From contig CAJTMG010000002.1 of NCBI GenBank assembly GCA_910577405.1, positions 1 through 64,000 on the forward strand: a stretch of DNA of 64,000 bases, given 5' to 3'. This document shows positions 1-8,141 of the stretch, piece after piece (position 1 is the first letter of the stretch; every line of letters starts with the position of its first letter). The notes under the pieces were generated by a model. The model had not been told where the DNA came from. It worked only from the letters and a program-made list of their open reading frames with translations, and did no database searches. The DNA is from an uncultured Oscillibacter sp. GTDB taxonomy: Bacteria > Bacillota > Clostridia > Oscillospirales > Oscillospiraceae. A program made the translations under genes and the position numbers.

Positions 1-1
1 G

Positions 2-259
2 CTGACAGGCGCGACCCCGGTGCTGATCTCCTACGCCAACGCCAAGATTGAGGAATTGGACAGCCGTCGTCAGGCCCTTGCCTGTGAGATTGCCAAGCTA
101 ACCGCCGAGGCGGTGTCCCCGGAGCAGATTGACACGATTTCCAATTACCTGGATGATTGGGAAAATGTCAGTTTCGAGGACAAGCAGCAGGTGGTGGATT
201 TGATGATTACCGTCATTCGCGCCACCAGCGAGAAGCTGCAAATTGAGTGGAAAATCTGA
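2..259 (+). CDS. Large serine recombinase, C-terminal end (partial)
   Basis: The frame is open from the window edge and ends with TGA at 257-259, so only the last ~85 residues are visible. They form a helical, charged segment (YANAKIEELDSRRQALACEI) followed by a short beta-rich end (EDKQQVVDLMITVIRA). This is typical of the coiled coil and tail of large serine recombinases, the site-specific integrases of conjugative elements and phages. The catalytic resolvase domain would lie upstream of the window. A strand-initiating GTG at 20 is internal and not the real start. If right, the left edge is the end of an integrated element. The assignment rests on general similarity only. Confidence 0.7.
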   Translation: MTGATPVLISYANAKIEELDSRRQALACEIAKLTAEAVSPEQIDTISNYLDDWENVSFEDKQQVVDLMITVIRATSEKLQIEWKI

Positions 260-310
260 CGGCTGACTACCGTCAAGCCATTATCCTTTTATGCCCTTGT
301 TCAGTATAGT

Positions 311-346
311 AAAAAGAACCGCCCCCCAAGAATTCAGGAGGCGGTT
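311..346 (-). terminator. Intrinsic terminator of the SLH gene
   Basis: Read on the minus strand, an AACCGCC...GGCGGTT hairpin is followed by a TTCTTTTT tract. It sits 15 bases past the stop codon of the SLH gene. Confidence 0.75.
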
Positions 347-360
347 TATACAGGAAGGTG

Positions 361-1401
361 TTATTTCGCGCGGTACAGGAAGGTGACGATCTGGCCCCGA
401 GTGCAGAAGTCATCGGGTCCAAAAGCAGTCTGAGAAATGCCTTTGGTAATGCCCTTTTCCACCGCCCAGGAAATGGCTTTTACGAGATCAGCAGATGCAG
501 GCACGTCCGCAAAGGTCGTGGTTTTGGAGGGTTCGGGAGAACCTGCGGCTTTCCACATATAACTGACGGCCATGGCACGGGTGCAGGGGGCGTTCAGATT
601 GCCGGTATCAATCCCCAGAGACTCTGCCCAGGAAACCACTTTGTCCCGTTCATTGCCAGTCCCTGCGCCGTTGCTGGCACGATAGAGGAAGGTCAGGATA
701 TGAGAGACGGTGCAGGTGTCGCCGGGGCCAAAGGTGGTCGGGGTCTTGCCGTTGGTAATCTTCTGGTCCACCGCCCACTTGATCGCCGCCGCAAAGGGAG
801 AATTCGCCGCAACATCAGAGAACCCGGCAGAGGTGGAGGGAGCAGACGCGCCAGCCGCCGGAGCAATCCGGACATACATAGCGGGCTTGTCACCTGTGGC
901 ATAGCCGATGGTTTTGAAGCCGTTGACCGGGTCTGTATACACCTCTTTGAGTTCCAGCGTGTCCGTGTCGCCCTGTTTCAGACCGCCGGTGACTGTCAGG
1001 CCGTCTTCCAGCTTCATACTGGTGATCAGACCGCTGAAAACGCCGCATTTCTGGGTATATTCATCCGGGTTCGGGTTGTAAATGATGAGTTCGCCGGAGC
1101 CTTTGATGGTGATATCATTTACTTCCTCCGAATCGCCGCCGGTGAGGGCAGTCAGGGTATTTTTGCTTCCGGGCGCAAGAACGATGGTGGGAGAAGCGCC
1201 GATGAAGATATCCAGGTCCTTCGTGCCATTCAGTGTGAGAACGTCGCCCTGATAGGTCCAGCCGTCGCCGCTGGATGTGTCGTTGATTGTTTCACCGTCC
1301 GGCGTGATAATGGTCAGGTCGTGAAAAGCAGCCGAGGCGGGAATGGATAAGGACAGGCAGAGGACCAGCGCCAACGCGAGGGATGCAAGTTTCTTTTTCA
1401 T
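361..1401 (-). CDS. Secreted SLH-domain surface protein
   Basis: 346 residues. It starts at ATG 1401 behind a good AAGGAG site. Residues 1-24 are a clear Sec signal peptide (KKK, hydrophobic core, ASA-A). Residues 25-185 are a beta-rich region that I do not recognise. The C-terminal part holds about three S-layer-homology motifs: a first good copy (FSDV...TFGPGDTCTVSHILTFLYRA), a degenerate middle copy, and a last copy ending CTRGQIVTFLYRAK. SLH domains anchor proteins to pyruvylated secondary cell-wall polymers, so this is probably a cell-wall-bound protein of unknown ligand. The last SLH unit closely resembles the pseudogene at 56582-56841. Confidence 0.85.
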   Translation of the reverse strand: MKKKLASLALALVLCLSLSIPASAAFHDLTIITPDGETINDTSSGDGWTYQGDVLTLNGTKDLDIFIGASPTIVLAPGSKNTLTALTGGDSEEVNDITIKGSGELIIYNPNPDEYTQKCGVFSGLITSMKLEDGLTVTGGLKQGDTDTLELKEVYTDPVNGFKTIGYATGDKPAMYVRIAPAAGASAPSTSAGFSDVAANSPFAAAIKWAVDQKITNGKTPTTFGPGDTCTVSHILTFLYRASNGAGTGNERDKVVSWAESLGIDTGNLNAPCTRAMAVSYMWKAAGSPEPSKTTTFADVPASADLVKAISWAVEKGITKGISQTAFGPDDFCTRGQIVTFLYRAK

Positions 1402-1449
1402 CTGTAATTCTCCTTTTTTTGGAATCTTCAGGAGGCAGGATTTCAGCCG

Positions 1450-2499
1450 TCAGAGCAGCCAGCGTCTCACACCGGGGATACGGGAGAGCAGGGTGTACAG
1501 GACGCAGGAGGGCAGGATGGCCAGAAGCGTAATCAGCGGGACGGTCAGGAGCGAGGGGCCAGCGAGGGCGTTCACACCATGCCGGGCCAGGAGTTTCAGG
1601 AAAAAGACGTGGGTCAGGAAAACGCAGAACGACGCCCTGGAGACATCCACCGCCAGCCGTCCCAGCCAGCCGGAGAGGTTTGCGGTCTGGCAAAGCCCCC
1701 AGACCCCAACGGCAATCATGCACACGCCCACGCTCATGCCCTCCAGGAAGTGGGGAGCCAGAGAGCCAGCCGCCGCCGACTGCATCCACGTCCCGCCGAA
1801 GGTCAGCCCGACCCCGCCCAGAAACCACAGCAGCCATGGCAGACGGCGCGTGGGCTTCCGGTACGCGGACAGGTAGCGCCCGAGAAGCGTGTAGCCGATA
1901 CAGGCGTAAGTCATATTGAGCTTCCACTGGGCGGGAATTCCCGTGACCAGCGTAAAGGGCCAGAAGGTCTGCATGGTCGGGTAAGCAATCCCCAGAAGGA
2001 ACCACAGGGCAAGCAGGTACTCCAGAAGCCGCCGGTCCGCGTACTGCGCCAGAAGCCGGGTCGCGGGCAGGAAGGCGTAAACCAGGAGCATCATATGGAG
2101 GTAGTAGAGATGTTCCTCGTGCTGGAAGAGAATCAGTTCTTTGAGGGCCTGGAAAAGCGCGGCCGGGGTCAGTTCCGCCCAGAGCAGGAGATTGAAAACC
2201 TTATAGCACGCCGCCCAGAACAGCAGGGCCAGCAGAAGCCGGGGAATGCTGCGGGTATAGAGCTTTTTCAGGGACAGGGGCTTTTCCGGGGACAGCAGAA
2301 GGGTCCCGCTGGCCATCAGGAAGAGCGGCACGCTGGCCCGGCTGACGGTTCCCCAGAAGAGCGCGGCCAGCCAGTCGCCGGAACCGGTCAAGGCCACAGA
2401 CAGAGGCGGCGCGGCGACGTGTATGAGAACGACCCCCCCAATCGCCAGAGTCTTCACTAAATCAACGGTACGGTTACGAGTGCTTTCGGGTTGTTTCAT
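1450..2499 (-). CDS. Acyltransferase-3 family membrane protein
   Basis: 349 residues with about ten hydrophobic segments. The N-terminus (RNRTVDLVKTLAIGGVVLIH) carries the R-D and H pattern of the acyltransferase-3/OafA-WecH family, whose members move acetyl or other acyl groups onto surface sugars or peptides. ATG 2499 follows AAGGAAG at good distance. It lies 48 bases upstream of the SLH gene on the same strand, so it could modify a surface polymer, but the substrate cannot be read from the sequence. Confidence 0.85.
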   Translation of the reverse strand: MKQPESTRNRTVDLVKTLAIGGVVLIHVAAPPLSVALTGSGDWLAALFWGTVSRASVPLFLMASGTLLLSPEKPLSLKKLYTRSIPRLLLALLFWAACYKVFNLLLWAELTPAALFQALKELILFQHEEHLYYLHMMLLVYAFLPATRLLAQYADRRLLEYLLALWFLLGIAYPTMQTFWPFTLVTGIPAQWKLNMTYACIGYTLLGRYLSAYRKPTRRLPWLLWFLGGVGLTFGGTWMQSAAAGSLAPHFLEGMSVGVCMIAVGVWGLCQTANLSGWLGRLAVDVSRASFCVFLTHVFFLKLLARHGVNALAGPSLLTVPLITLLAILPSCVLYTLLSRIPGVRRWLL

Positions 2500-2599
2500 G
2501 AAAATGCTTCCTTTCCGAAACGGCCGTAAAATACCTCCTACCCAATAAGTGCGTTTTCACAGCCGCCTGGTTTTATTTTCAGGGATTTTATAGAATTTT

Positions 2600-3892
2600 T
2601 TATTTCCCGCCAGCCTCCGGGGTTTCCTGATTGGCGTTGACGTTGATGTAAAGGGCCTTGAGCTTGGAATGGAGAATTTTCTGACCGGAATACAGGCCGT
2701 TGTACCCGGAGAGCATATAACTGATACAGCAGGCCAGGGCAAAACAGAGGATACCGTCGCTGCCGAAAAGCTCCACAGAGAGGAAGATGGAGGCAAGGGG
2801 ACAGTTGACCGCGCCGCAGAAGACAGACACCATGCCCAAAGCCGCCGCAAATCCCGCAGGCAGTCCCAGAAGCGGCCCGACCCAGCATCCGAACGCCGCA
2901 CCCACAAAGAACGAAGGCACCACCTCGCCGCCCTTGAAGCCCGCCCCCAGGGTCACGGCGGTAAAGACCAGCTTCAGCACAAAGGCCCACGGACGCACAG
3001 TCCCTTCTTCCACAGCGGCGGCAATCACGTTCATCCCCGCGCCGTTGTAATCCCCCACGCCGCAGAGCAGGGTCATGACAATCACCAGACAGGCTCCCGC
3101 CAGGATGCGAAGCCAGGGATTGGGCAGAGCCCGGGCCATCAGACTGCCGGTCATATGGATGGTCTCACAGAAGACGGCAGAGAGCAGGGCGCAGAGCATA
3201 GCCAGAACCGCCGCGCGAAGGAGTACCTCCAAAGTCAGCACGGGCACAGCAATCTGAAACTGCGCCGGCGCAATCCCCATCAGCAGGGAAATGCCGTAGG
3301 CCTCCAGAGCGGCGGTAAGGGCGGGAAAGAGAGCCGCGTGATAGAAAGCGTCCACACTGACCACGGCAATGGCAAACACCGCCGCCGCCAGAGGAGTGCC
3401 GAAGAGAGCCGAGAAGAAGGCAGCCATACCAGCAGTGGTGGCAATCCGCAGCTCTTTCTCGTCCAAACGGCACAGCCGCCCCAGATGATACCCCAGCGTT
3501 CCGCCCATTTGCAGCGCCGCGCCCTCACGACCCGCAGAGCCGCCGCATAAATGGGTCAGAACCGTGCCAATAAAAATCGCCGGAACCAGCCGGATGGAGA
3601 TATCGCCGCCCTGATAGACCTGAATAAACACATCGTTGGTACCCTGCCCTTCCACACGCAGAAGACGGTATAAGGCGACAATGGCCAGTCCCGCCAGCGG
3701 AAGGGCGTACAAAAGCCAGGGACGCTCTCCCCGCAGCTCCGTCACGTGCTCCAGGGCAATATGGAACACCGCGCCCAGAAGCCCGCATAGGACCCCGATC
3801 AGCGTCGCCAGCACAAGCCATCTGACAAACGCCCGGCAGTAAAGAGCTGTCGCCCGGCACCAGAGCCGAATCTGTTTCCTTGTTTCTTCCAT
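2600..3892 (-). CDS. CLC-family transporter, probably fluoride/proton antiporter type (CLC-F)
   Basis: 430 residues and about ten to twelve membrane segments, which fits the CLC fold. The pore motifs are GTVLTHLCGGSAGREGAALQ (~110-130) and GFKGGEVVPSFFVGAAFG (~320-340). From memory of the family, 'GGSAGREGxALQMGG' and 'GFKGGEVxPxFFxGA' mark the CLC-F branch, which exports fluoride, whereas chloride CLCs show GREGP and a GSGIP loop; the first loop here lacks GSGIP. Start ATG 3892 follows GGGAGG. I looked for a fluoride (crcB) riboswitch in the 3893-4014 leader and did not see its conserved core. The subfamily call is weaker than the family call. Confidence 0.8.
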   Translation of the reverse strand: MEETRKQIRLWCRATALYCRAFVRWLVLATLIGVLCGLLGAVFHIALEHVTELRGERPWLLYALPLAGLAIVALYRLLRVEGQGTNDVFIQVYQGGDISIRLVPAIFIGTVLTHLCGGSAGREGAALQMGGTLGYHLGRLCRLDEKELRIATTAGMAAFFSALFGTPLAAAVFAIAVVSVDAFYHAALFPALTAALEAYGISLLMGIAPAQFQIAVPVLTLEVLLRAAVLAMLCALLSAVFCETIHMTGSLMARALPNPWLRILAGACLVIVMTLLCGVGDYNGAGMNVIAAAVEEGTVRPWAFVLKLVFTAVTLGAGFKGGEVVPSFFVGAAFGCWVGPLLGLPAGFAAALGMVSVFCGAVNCPLASIFLSVELFGSDGILCFALACCISYMLSGYNGLYSGQKILHSKLKALYINVNANQETPEAGGK

Positions 3893-3986
3893 ATTGTAAA
3901 CCTCCCAGAATTCCCGCGTTGCCCCCGGAAAACGCCTGATAGAATTGCCCGCTGTCTGTGCAGAATCTTTAACGAGTCTTTAATAC

Positions 3987-4014
3987 AGTATAGCAGATTC
4001 TTAACAAATTACAA
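3987..4014 (-). promoter_or_regulatory. Sigma-A promoter of the CLC gene
   Basis: Minus strand TTGTAA (4014-4009), 16-bp spacer, TATACT (3992-3987). The transcript would have a leader of about 90 bases. The rest of the 3893-4204 gap holds the divergent serC promoter and nothing else that I recognise. Confidence 0.6.
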
Positions 4015-4115
4015 GCAAAGGGAGGATTGTCAACCCTGTATGCCTGAGTGGTATGGATGAATTGCACAAAAGCCTGATATTTTTTTAGCCGGACTGAAAA
4101 ATTTTTGATTTCCTG

Positions 4116-4144
4116 TTGATTCCAGATAAAAATTAGCTTATACT
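4116..4144 (+). promoter_or_regulatory. Sigma-A promoter of serC
   Basis: TTGATT at 4116-4121, a 17-bp spacer, TATACT at 4139-4144. The leader is about 55 bases; no T-box or other conserved riboswitch core is visible in it. Confidence 0.75.
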
Positions 4145-4204
4145 ATAGATGGCGGGAAAACTGCCATGTTACTCAAATCACCCTGATTTTATGGAGGATT
4201 TATT

Positions 4205-5293
4205 ATGAAATATGGACGCACTTACAACTTCTCCGCCGGCCCTGCCATGATGCCGGAGGAGGTCCTGGAGGAAATCGCCGCCGAGATGATGAACTGCCGC
4301 GGGAGTGGTATGTGCGTCATGGAAATGAGCCACCGGTCCAAGGTGTTCCAGCAGATCCGGGACGAGGCCGAGGCGGACCTGCGGAAGCTGATGGGCATTC
4401 CAGAGAATTACAAGGTACTGTTTGTGCAGGGCGGCGGCACAGTGCAGTTTGCCATGGTCGCCATGAACCTGATGAAAAACGGCGTGGGCTGCTACGTGGA
4501 AACCGGCGCGTGGTCCAAGAAGGCCATCAGCGAGGCGAAGAAGTACGGAGAGGTAAAGATCGTTGCCTCTTCCGCCGATAAGAACTTCTCCTATATCCCT
4601 GACTGCTCCAATCTGGACATCCCCGAAAACGCCGATTACGTCTATATCTGCGAAAACGAGACCATCAACGGCACCACCTATTTCAAGCTGCCGGATACCA
4701 AGGGGAAGATTCTCGTGTCCGACCAGTCCTCCATGTTCCTCTCCCGGCCCTGCGACGTGAGCAAGTACGGCCTGATCTGGGCGGGCGTGCAGAAGAACGT
4801 AGGCCCCGCGGGAATGGCCGTGGTCATCATCCGGGAGGACCTGCTGCGGGACGACCTGCCCAAGTCCGTGCCTACCTATATGAGCTACAAGATCCACGCT
4901 GACAACGATTCTTTGTACAACACCCCCAACTGCTGGGCCATCTACTGCTGCGGCAAGGTCTTCAAATACCTCCTGGACAAGGGCGGGCTGGAAGCCATGC
5001 ACCAGCGGAACGAGGAAAAGGCGAAGATTCTCTATGACTTCCTGGACCAGAGCGCGCTGTTTACCGGAGCCGTGGCCAAGGAAGACCGCTCCCTGATGAA
5101 CGTGCCCTTTGTGACCCCCAGCAAGGAGCAGGACGCGGACGTGGTAGCCGCCAGCAAAGCCGCCGGGTTCGACAATCTGAAGGGGCATAAGAGCGTGGGC
5201 GGTCTGCGGGCTTCCATCTACAACGCCATGCCGAAAGAGGGCGTGGAGGCGCTGGTGGACTTCCTGAAAAAGTACGAATCCGAACACAAATGA
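4205..5293 (+). CDS. serC: Phosphoserine aminotransferase
   Basis: 362 residues, the normal length for SerC. It converts 3-phosphohydroxypyruvate plus glutamate to phosphoserine, the second step of serine synthesis, using pyridoxal phosphate. Recognition features are the N-terminal YNFSAGPAMMPEEVL, the phosphate-binding GGGTVQF (~77-83), the MSHRSK segment, and the PLP lysine in WAGVQKNVGPAG (about Lys197). ATG 4205 is preceded by GGAGG. A phosphoglycerate dehydrogenase gene, the preceding pathway step, follows 244 bases downstream on the same strand. Confidence 0.96.
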   Translation: MKYGRTYNFSAGPAMMPEEVLEEIAAEMMNCRGSGMCVMEMSHRSKVFQQIRDEAEADLRKLMGIPENYKVLFVQGGGTVQFAMVAMNLMKNGVGCYVETGAWSKKAISEAKKYGEVKIVASSADKNFSYIPDCSNLDIPENADYVYICENETINGTTYFKLPDTKGKILVSDQSSMFLSRPCDVSKYGLIWAGVQKNVGPAGMAVVIIREDLLRDDLPKSVPTYMSYKIHADNDSLYNTPNCWAIYCCGKVFKYLLDKGGLEAMHQRNEEKAKILYDFLDQSALFTGAVAKEDRSLMNVPFVTPSKEQDADVVAASKAAGFDNLKGHKSVGGLRASIYNAMPKEGVEALVDFLKKYESEHK

Positions 5294-5435
5294 TTTCAGA
5301 CATAAAATAATTTTGGACAAGAGACATTTCCCGATATAAGACAGGAGGGCGGGATTACAGCGGCCGGCAAGTGACATTCAGAAGCAAAGGTTTCCGGACC
5401 CGAAAAAATAACGCTTATCTCTTGTCTCTTATCGC

Positions 5436-5451
5436 AATATCTCTTATCTGA
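5436..5451 (+). repeat. Short dispersed repeat, copy 1
   Basis: A 16-base string AATATCTCTTATCTGA occurs here and, identically, at 8108-8123. Both lie in intergenic DNA just upstream of a plus-strand gene and inside TATCTCTTATC-rich sequence. AAGAGACA near 5324 and TGTCTCTT near 5424 also form an inverted pair around the middle of this spacer. Confidence 0.5.
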
Positions 5452-5537
5452 TACCCGCCTGCCTGTCCCCCAACGGGTGCAAAAGGCTTTCCGAGTCAGC
5501 GTCCCTGGGGTGCGCTGGAGAAAGGGGAAAAAGAGCA

Positions 5538-6452
5538 ATGCGCGTATTAGTAACCGACGGAATGGACGTCTCTGCGGCAGAGCAGCTTCGGAAGGACGGA
5601 TTTGAGGTTGTGGAGCGGTTCTGCGAGCCGGATGAACTGGGAACGGCGCTGCGGGAGTTTGACGCGGTGATTATCCGTTCGGCGACGAAGATCAAGGAAC
5701 CGCAGATTGACGCCGCAAGGGGCAGCCGTCTGAAGCTGATCGTCCGGGCAGGAGTCGGCGTGGACAACATTGCGGTAAAGTACGCGGAAGAGGCGGGCAT
5801 AGAGGTCAGGAACACGCCTCGGGCCTCCTCCAACGCCGTGGCGGAACTGGCCATCGCTTTGCTGTTCTCCTGCGCGCGGAATATCTCCATCGCGGGGCAT
5901 ACCATGCGGGAGAACCGTTGGGAGAAGAAGGCGTATTCCAAGGGCTTTGAGCTTTCCGGGAAGACGGCATCCATCATTGGTTATGGGCGGATTGGACGGA
6001 TGGTAGGGGACAAGTGCCAGGCGTTGGGCATGAATGTGCTCTCCACCGTGCACCGGAACCGTCCCGAGGGCTGCGAGTGCGAGACGATGCGCTTTGTCTC
6101 CATGGACGAGCTTCTGACCGGGGCCGATGTGCTGATTCTCTGCGCGCCCGGCCGGGGAAAGCCGTTTGTGGACGCGGAGACGCTGGCGAAGATGAAGGAT
6201 GGCGTGGTGATTATCAACGTCTCCCGGGGCGCCAACGTGGACGAAGCCGCATTGCTGGACGCGCTGGAATCCGGGAAGGTCCGCGCCGCCGGTCTGGACG
6301 TGTGGCTGAGCGAGAAGGACCCTAACTGGAAACTTGCCCAGCATCCCGCCGTCTCCTGCACCCCCCACATCGGCGCGGGCACAAAGGAAGCACAAAGACG
6401 CATAGGCCTGGAGCTTGTAGACATCATTCGTGAATTGGGATCGAGGAATTAG
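5538..6452 (+). CDS. D-3-phosphoglycerate dehydrogenase, short form
   Basis: 304 residues of the D-isomer 2-hydroxyacid dehydrogenase family. It has the substrate-binding half (IIRSATKI, VRAGVGVDNI), a Rossmann NAD motif GYGRIGRMVG (~147-156), and the catalytic triad: Arg in NVSRGANV (~230), Glu in WLSEKDP, and His in TPHIGAGT. It lacks the C-terminal ACT or ASB domains of long SerA forms, so feedback inhibition through ACT is not expected. Placement behind serC supports the oxidation of 3-phosphoglycerate as its job, but other 2-hydroxyacids are possible. A second, ACT-containing paralogue lies at 45801-46967. Confidence 0.85.
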   Translation: MRVLVTDGMDVSAAEQLRKDGFEVVERFCEPDELGTALREFDAVIIRSATKIKEPQIDAARGSRLKLIVRAGVGVDNIAVKYAEEAGIEVRNTPRASSNAVAELAIALLFSCARNISIAGHTMRENRWEKKAYSKGFELSGKTASIIGYGRIGRMVGDKCQALGMNVLSTVHRNRPEGCECETMRFVSMDELLTGADVLILCAPGRGKPFVDAETLAKMKDGVVIINVSRGANVDEAALLDALESGKVRAAGLDVWLSEKDPNWKLAQHPAVSCTPHIGAGTKEAQRRIGLELVDIIRELGSRN

Positions 6453-6522
6453 GAGTTGAATTTGCCGGGAGAATCACCTGAGGCATCGCCGGCCTTTGCT
6501 GCTCCTGACAGCCTGTAAAAAT

Positions 6523-6560
6523 AAAACGCCCTTCCGTCTTCTTCCGGAGGGGCGTTTTTG
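6523..6560. terminator. Bidirectional intrinsic terminator
   Basis: AAAACGCCCTTCCG pairs with CGGAGGGGCGTTTTT across an eight-base loop, with A-rich sequence on one side and a T run on the other. It lies between the convergent dehydrogenase and AI-2E permease genes and can serve both. Confidence 0.85.
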
Positions 6561-6658
6561 TATGCAGGAAGGCTTTTGCGGACAGATCATTCCTGATTCA
6601 TACAATATGGGGCTTTGTATATGGGGGACTTCAGTAAGCAAATAAATCCAGCTCCTGA

Positions 6659-7882
6659 TTATTCGGGAAGATTCTTTTCCGGAGCAGGAGTTTTGCCATT
6701 TCTGTAAGACTGTACATCGGCGGGCATTCCCTTTTTTCTTAAGCGGGAGTCCAGTAGGAAATTAATCAGGCTATAGAAGCAGGCGCAGACAGGAACGCCG
6801 AAGAACATACCGAGGATACCGAAGAAGCTCCCGCCCACCAGTATGGCGATAATGACCCAGATACTGGAAAGGCCGGTTTTATCGCCGAGGATTTTCGGTC
6901 CGATGACATTGCCGTCAAGCTGCTGGAGGGCCAGGACGAAGATCAGGAAATAGAGGGCCTTCATAGGGGAGACCAGGAGGATCAGGAAGGTGCTGGGAAT
7001 CGCGCCCAGAAACGGCCCGAAGAAGGGGATAATATTGGTCACGCCCACGAAGACGGACACCAAGGGCGTATAGGGGAATTTGAGAATAGAACAGCCCACA
7101 AAGCAGAGAATACCGATAATGATAGAATCCAGCAGTTTTCCGCGGACGAAGCCGGAGAAGATGCTGTCGGACTTCTGGGCGCCCCGGAGGACCCACTTCC
7201 CTTTTTCCGGGGAGAACAGAGCGCTGACGAGCTTCCGGCCATAAGCGGCGCAGTGTTCCTTCGCGGACAGGAAGTAGACAGAGACGATCAGGCCCACCAG
7301 GATGTTCTTGAAGAAGTTCAGCACGCTCATAACGCCGCCAGAAACGGTGGTCATTACCGTTTGGACCTTTGGAAGGACGCCGGAGGTCAGCCAGGAGGTA
7401 AAATCTTCAAAGTAGGTGTTCATCTGCGTCGTCACCCACTCTTCCACAGTGGGGTTGGTCTCCAGAAGATGTTCCACCCAGCCGCTGATGGTACGATAGT
7501 AGTTGTCCGCGTTGCTCACCAATTGCAGAACGCTCTTATACAGCTCCGGCAGCAGCACCGAGGCCAGCAGGTAGAAGAAAAAGAAAATCACCGCCCAGGT
7601 CAGGACCATACTCAAAGCCCGCACGCCGCCTGGAATCCGGCCGCTTTCGCGAGACTTCCGGATAACGGTTTCAAAGAGCTGTTCCTCAAAAAAATTGACC
7701 ATAGGCGCCAGCATATAGGCAATAAAAGCGCCGTAGAGGATCGGGCTGACGGCGCTCAGAAGCTGTCCCGCGATCAAAAGCAGGACCTTTCCTCCGAACA
7801 GCGTGTCATAAAACAGCAGAATCGCGGCAACCACGGCAAAGGCTGTCAAACCAATCTGAAAATAATTGCTTTCCCGTCGCAT
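6659..7882 (-). CDS. AI-2E family (PerM/YdiK-type) membrane permease
   Basis: 407 residues with paired N-terminal helices, a soluble insert (~110-190) and a C-terminal cluster of five to six hydrophobic helices containing NIIPFFGPFLGAIPS and the family-typical QQLDGNVIGPKILG motif. The family includes the reported autoinducer-2 exporter TqsA and many members of unknown cargo, among them sodium/proton exchangers; the substrate is not predictable here. Start ATG 7882 follows AAGGAGG. It is divergent from the lipid kinase gene. Confidence 0.88.
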   Translation of the reverse strand: MRRESNYFQIGLTAFAVVAAILLFYDTLFGGKVLLLIAGQLLSAVSPILYGAFIAYMLAPMVNFFEEQLFETVIRKSRESGRIPGGVRALSMVLTWAVIFFFFYLLASVLLPELYKSVLQLVSNADNYYRTISGWVEHLLETNPTVEEWVTTQMNTYFEDFTSWLTSGVLPKVQTVMTTVSGGVMSVLNFFKNILVGLIVSVYFLSAKEHCAAYGRKLVSALFSPEKGKWVLRGAQKSDSIFSGFVRGKLLDSIIIGILCFVGCSILKFPYTPLVSVFVGVTNIIPFFGPFLGAIPSTFLILLVSPMKALYFLIFVLALQQLDGNVIGPKILGDKTGLSSIWVIIAILVGGSFFGILGMFFGVPVCACFYSLINFLLDSRLRKKGMPADVQSYRNGKTPAPEKNLPE

Positions 7883-7903
7883 TGGACCGCCTCCTTTTTT
7901 TCT

Positions 7904-7932
7904 ATTTTACACGCCGCCGCCGGGAATTGCAA
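7904..7932 (-). promoter_or_regulatory. Sigma-A promoter of the AI-2E gene (shares its -35 box)
   Basis: Minus strand TTGCAA (7932-7927), 17-bp spacer, TAAAAT (7909-7904). The palindromic TTGCAA is also the -35 box of the plus-strand promoter at 7927-7955. Confidence 0.7.
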
Positions 7933-7955
7933 TCCTCTTTTTTCCGTGCTATACT
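7927..7955 (+). promoter_or_regulatory. Sigma-A promoter of the lipid kinase operon (shared -35 box)
   Basis: TTGCAA at 7927-7932, a 17-bp spacer, TATACT at 7950-7955. The leader to the kinase start is about 180 bases and contains the second copy of the 16-base repeat. Confidence 0.7.
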
Positions 7956-8107
7956 ATCGTCACAGCATCTTAACAGGCGAGCTTGCAAAAAGACCCGGCG
8001 TGCAGGCCAGCATCCATTTCCCAGGCATATCAAAAAGAAAAAGACAGGCATTTAAACCGATTGTCTTCCATCAAAAAATATCTCATATCGCATATCCAAT
8101 CCAAAAA

Positions 8108-8123
8108 AATATCTCTTATCTGA
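8108..8123 (+). repeat. Short dispersed repeat, copy 2
   Basis: Identical 16 bases to 5436-5451, placed 19 bases before the lipid kinase start codon. Preceding sequence (TATCTCATATCGCATATCC) echoes the same TATC-rich pattern. Confidence 0.5.
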
Positions 8124-8141
8124 AAAAGCGGGGTGTTATTG

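Noticed and set aside
3893..4014. Fluoride riboswitch ahead of the CLC gene
   Set aside because: The conserved core expected for this class was not found in the minus-strand leader.
4145..4204. T-box or serine-related riboswitch ahead of serC, glnS, asnS or serA
   Set aside because: The leaders are too short or lack the T-box core; none shows an anticodon-like specifier with a following antiterminator.
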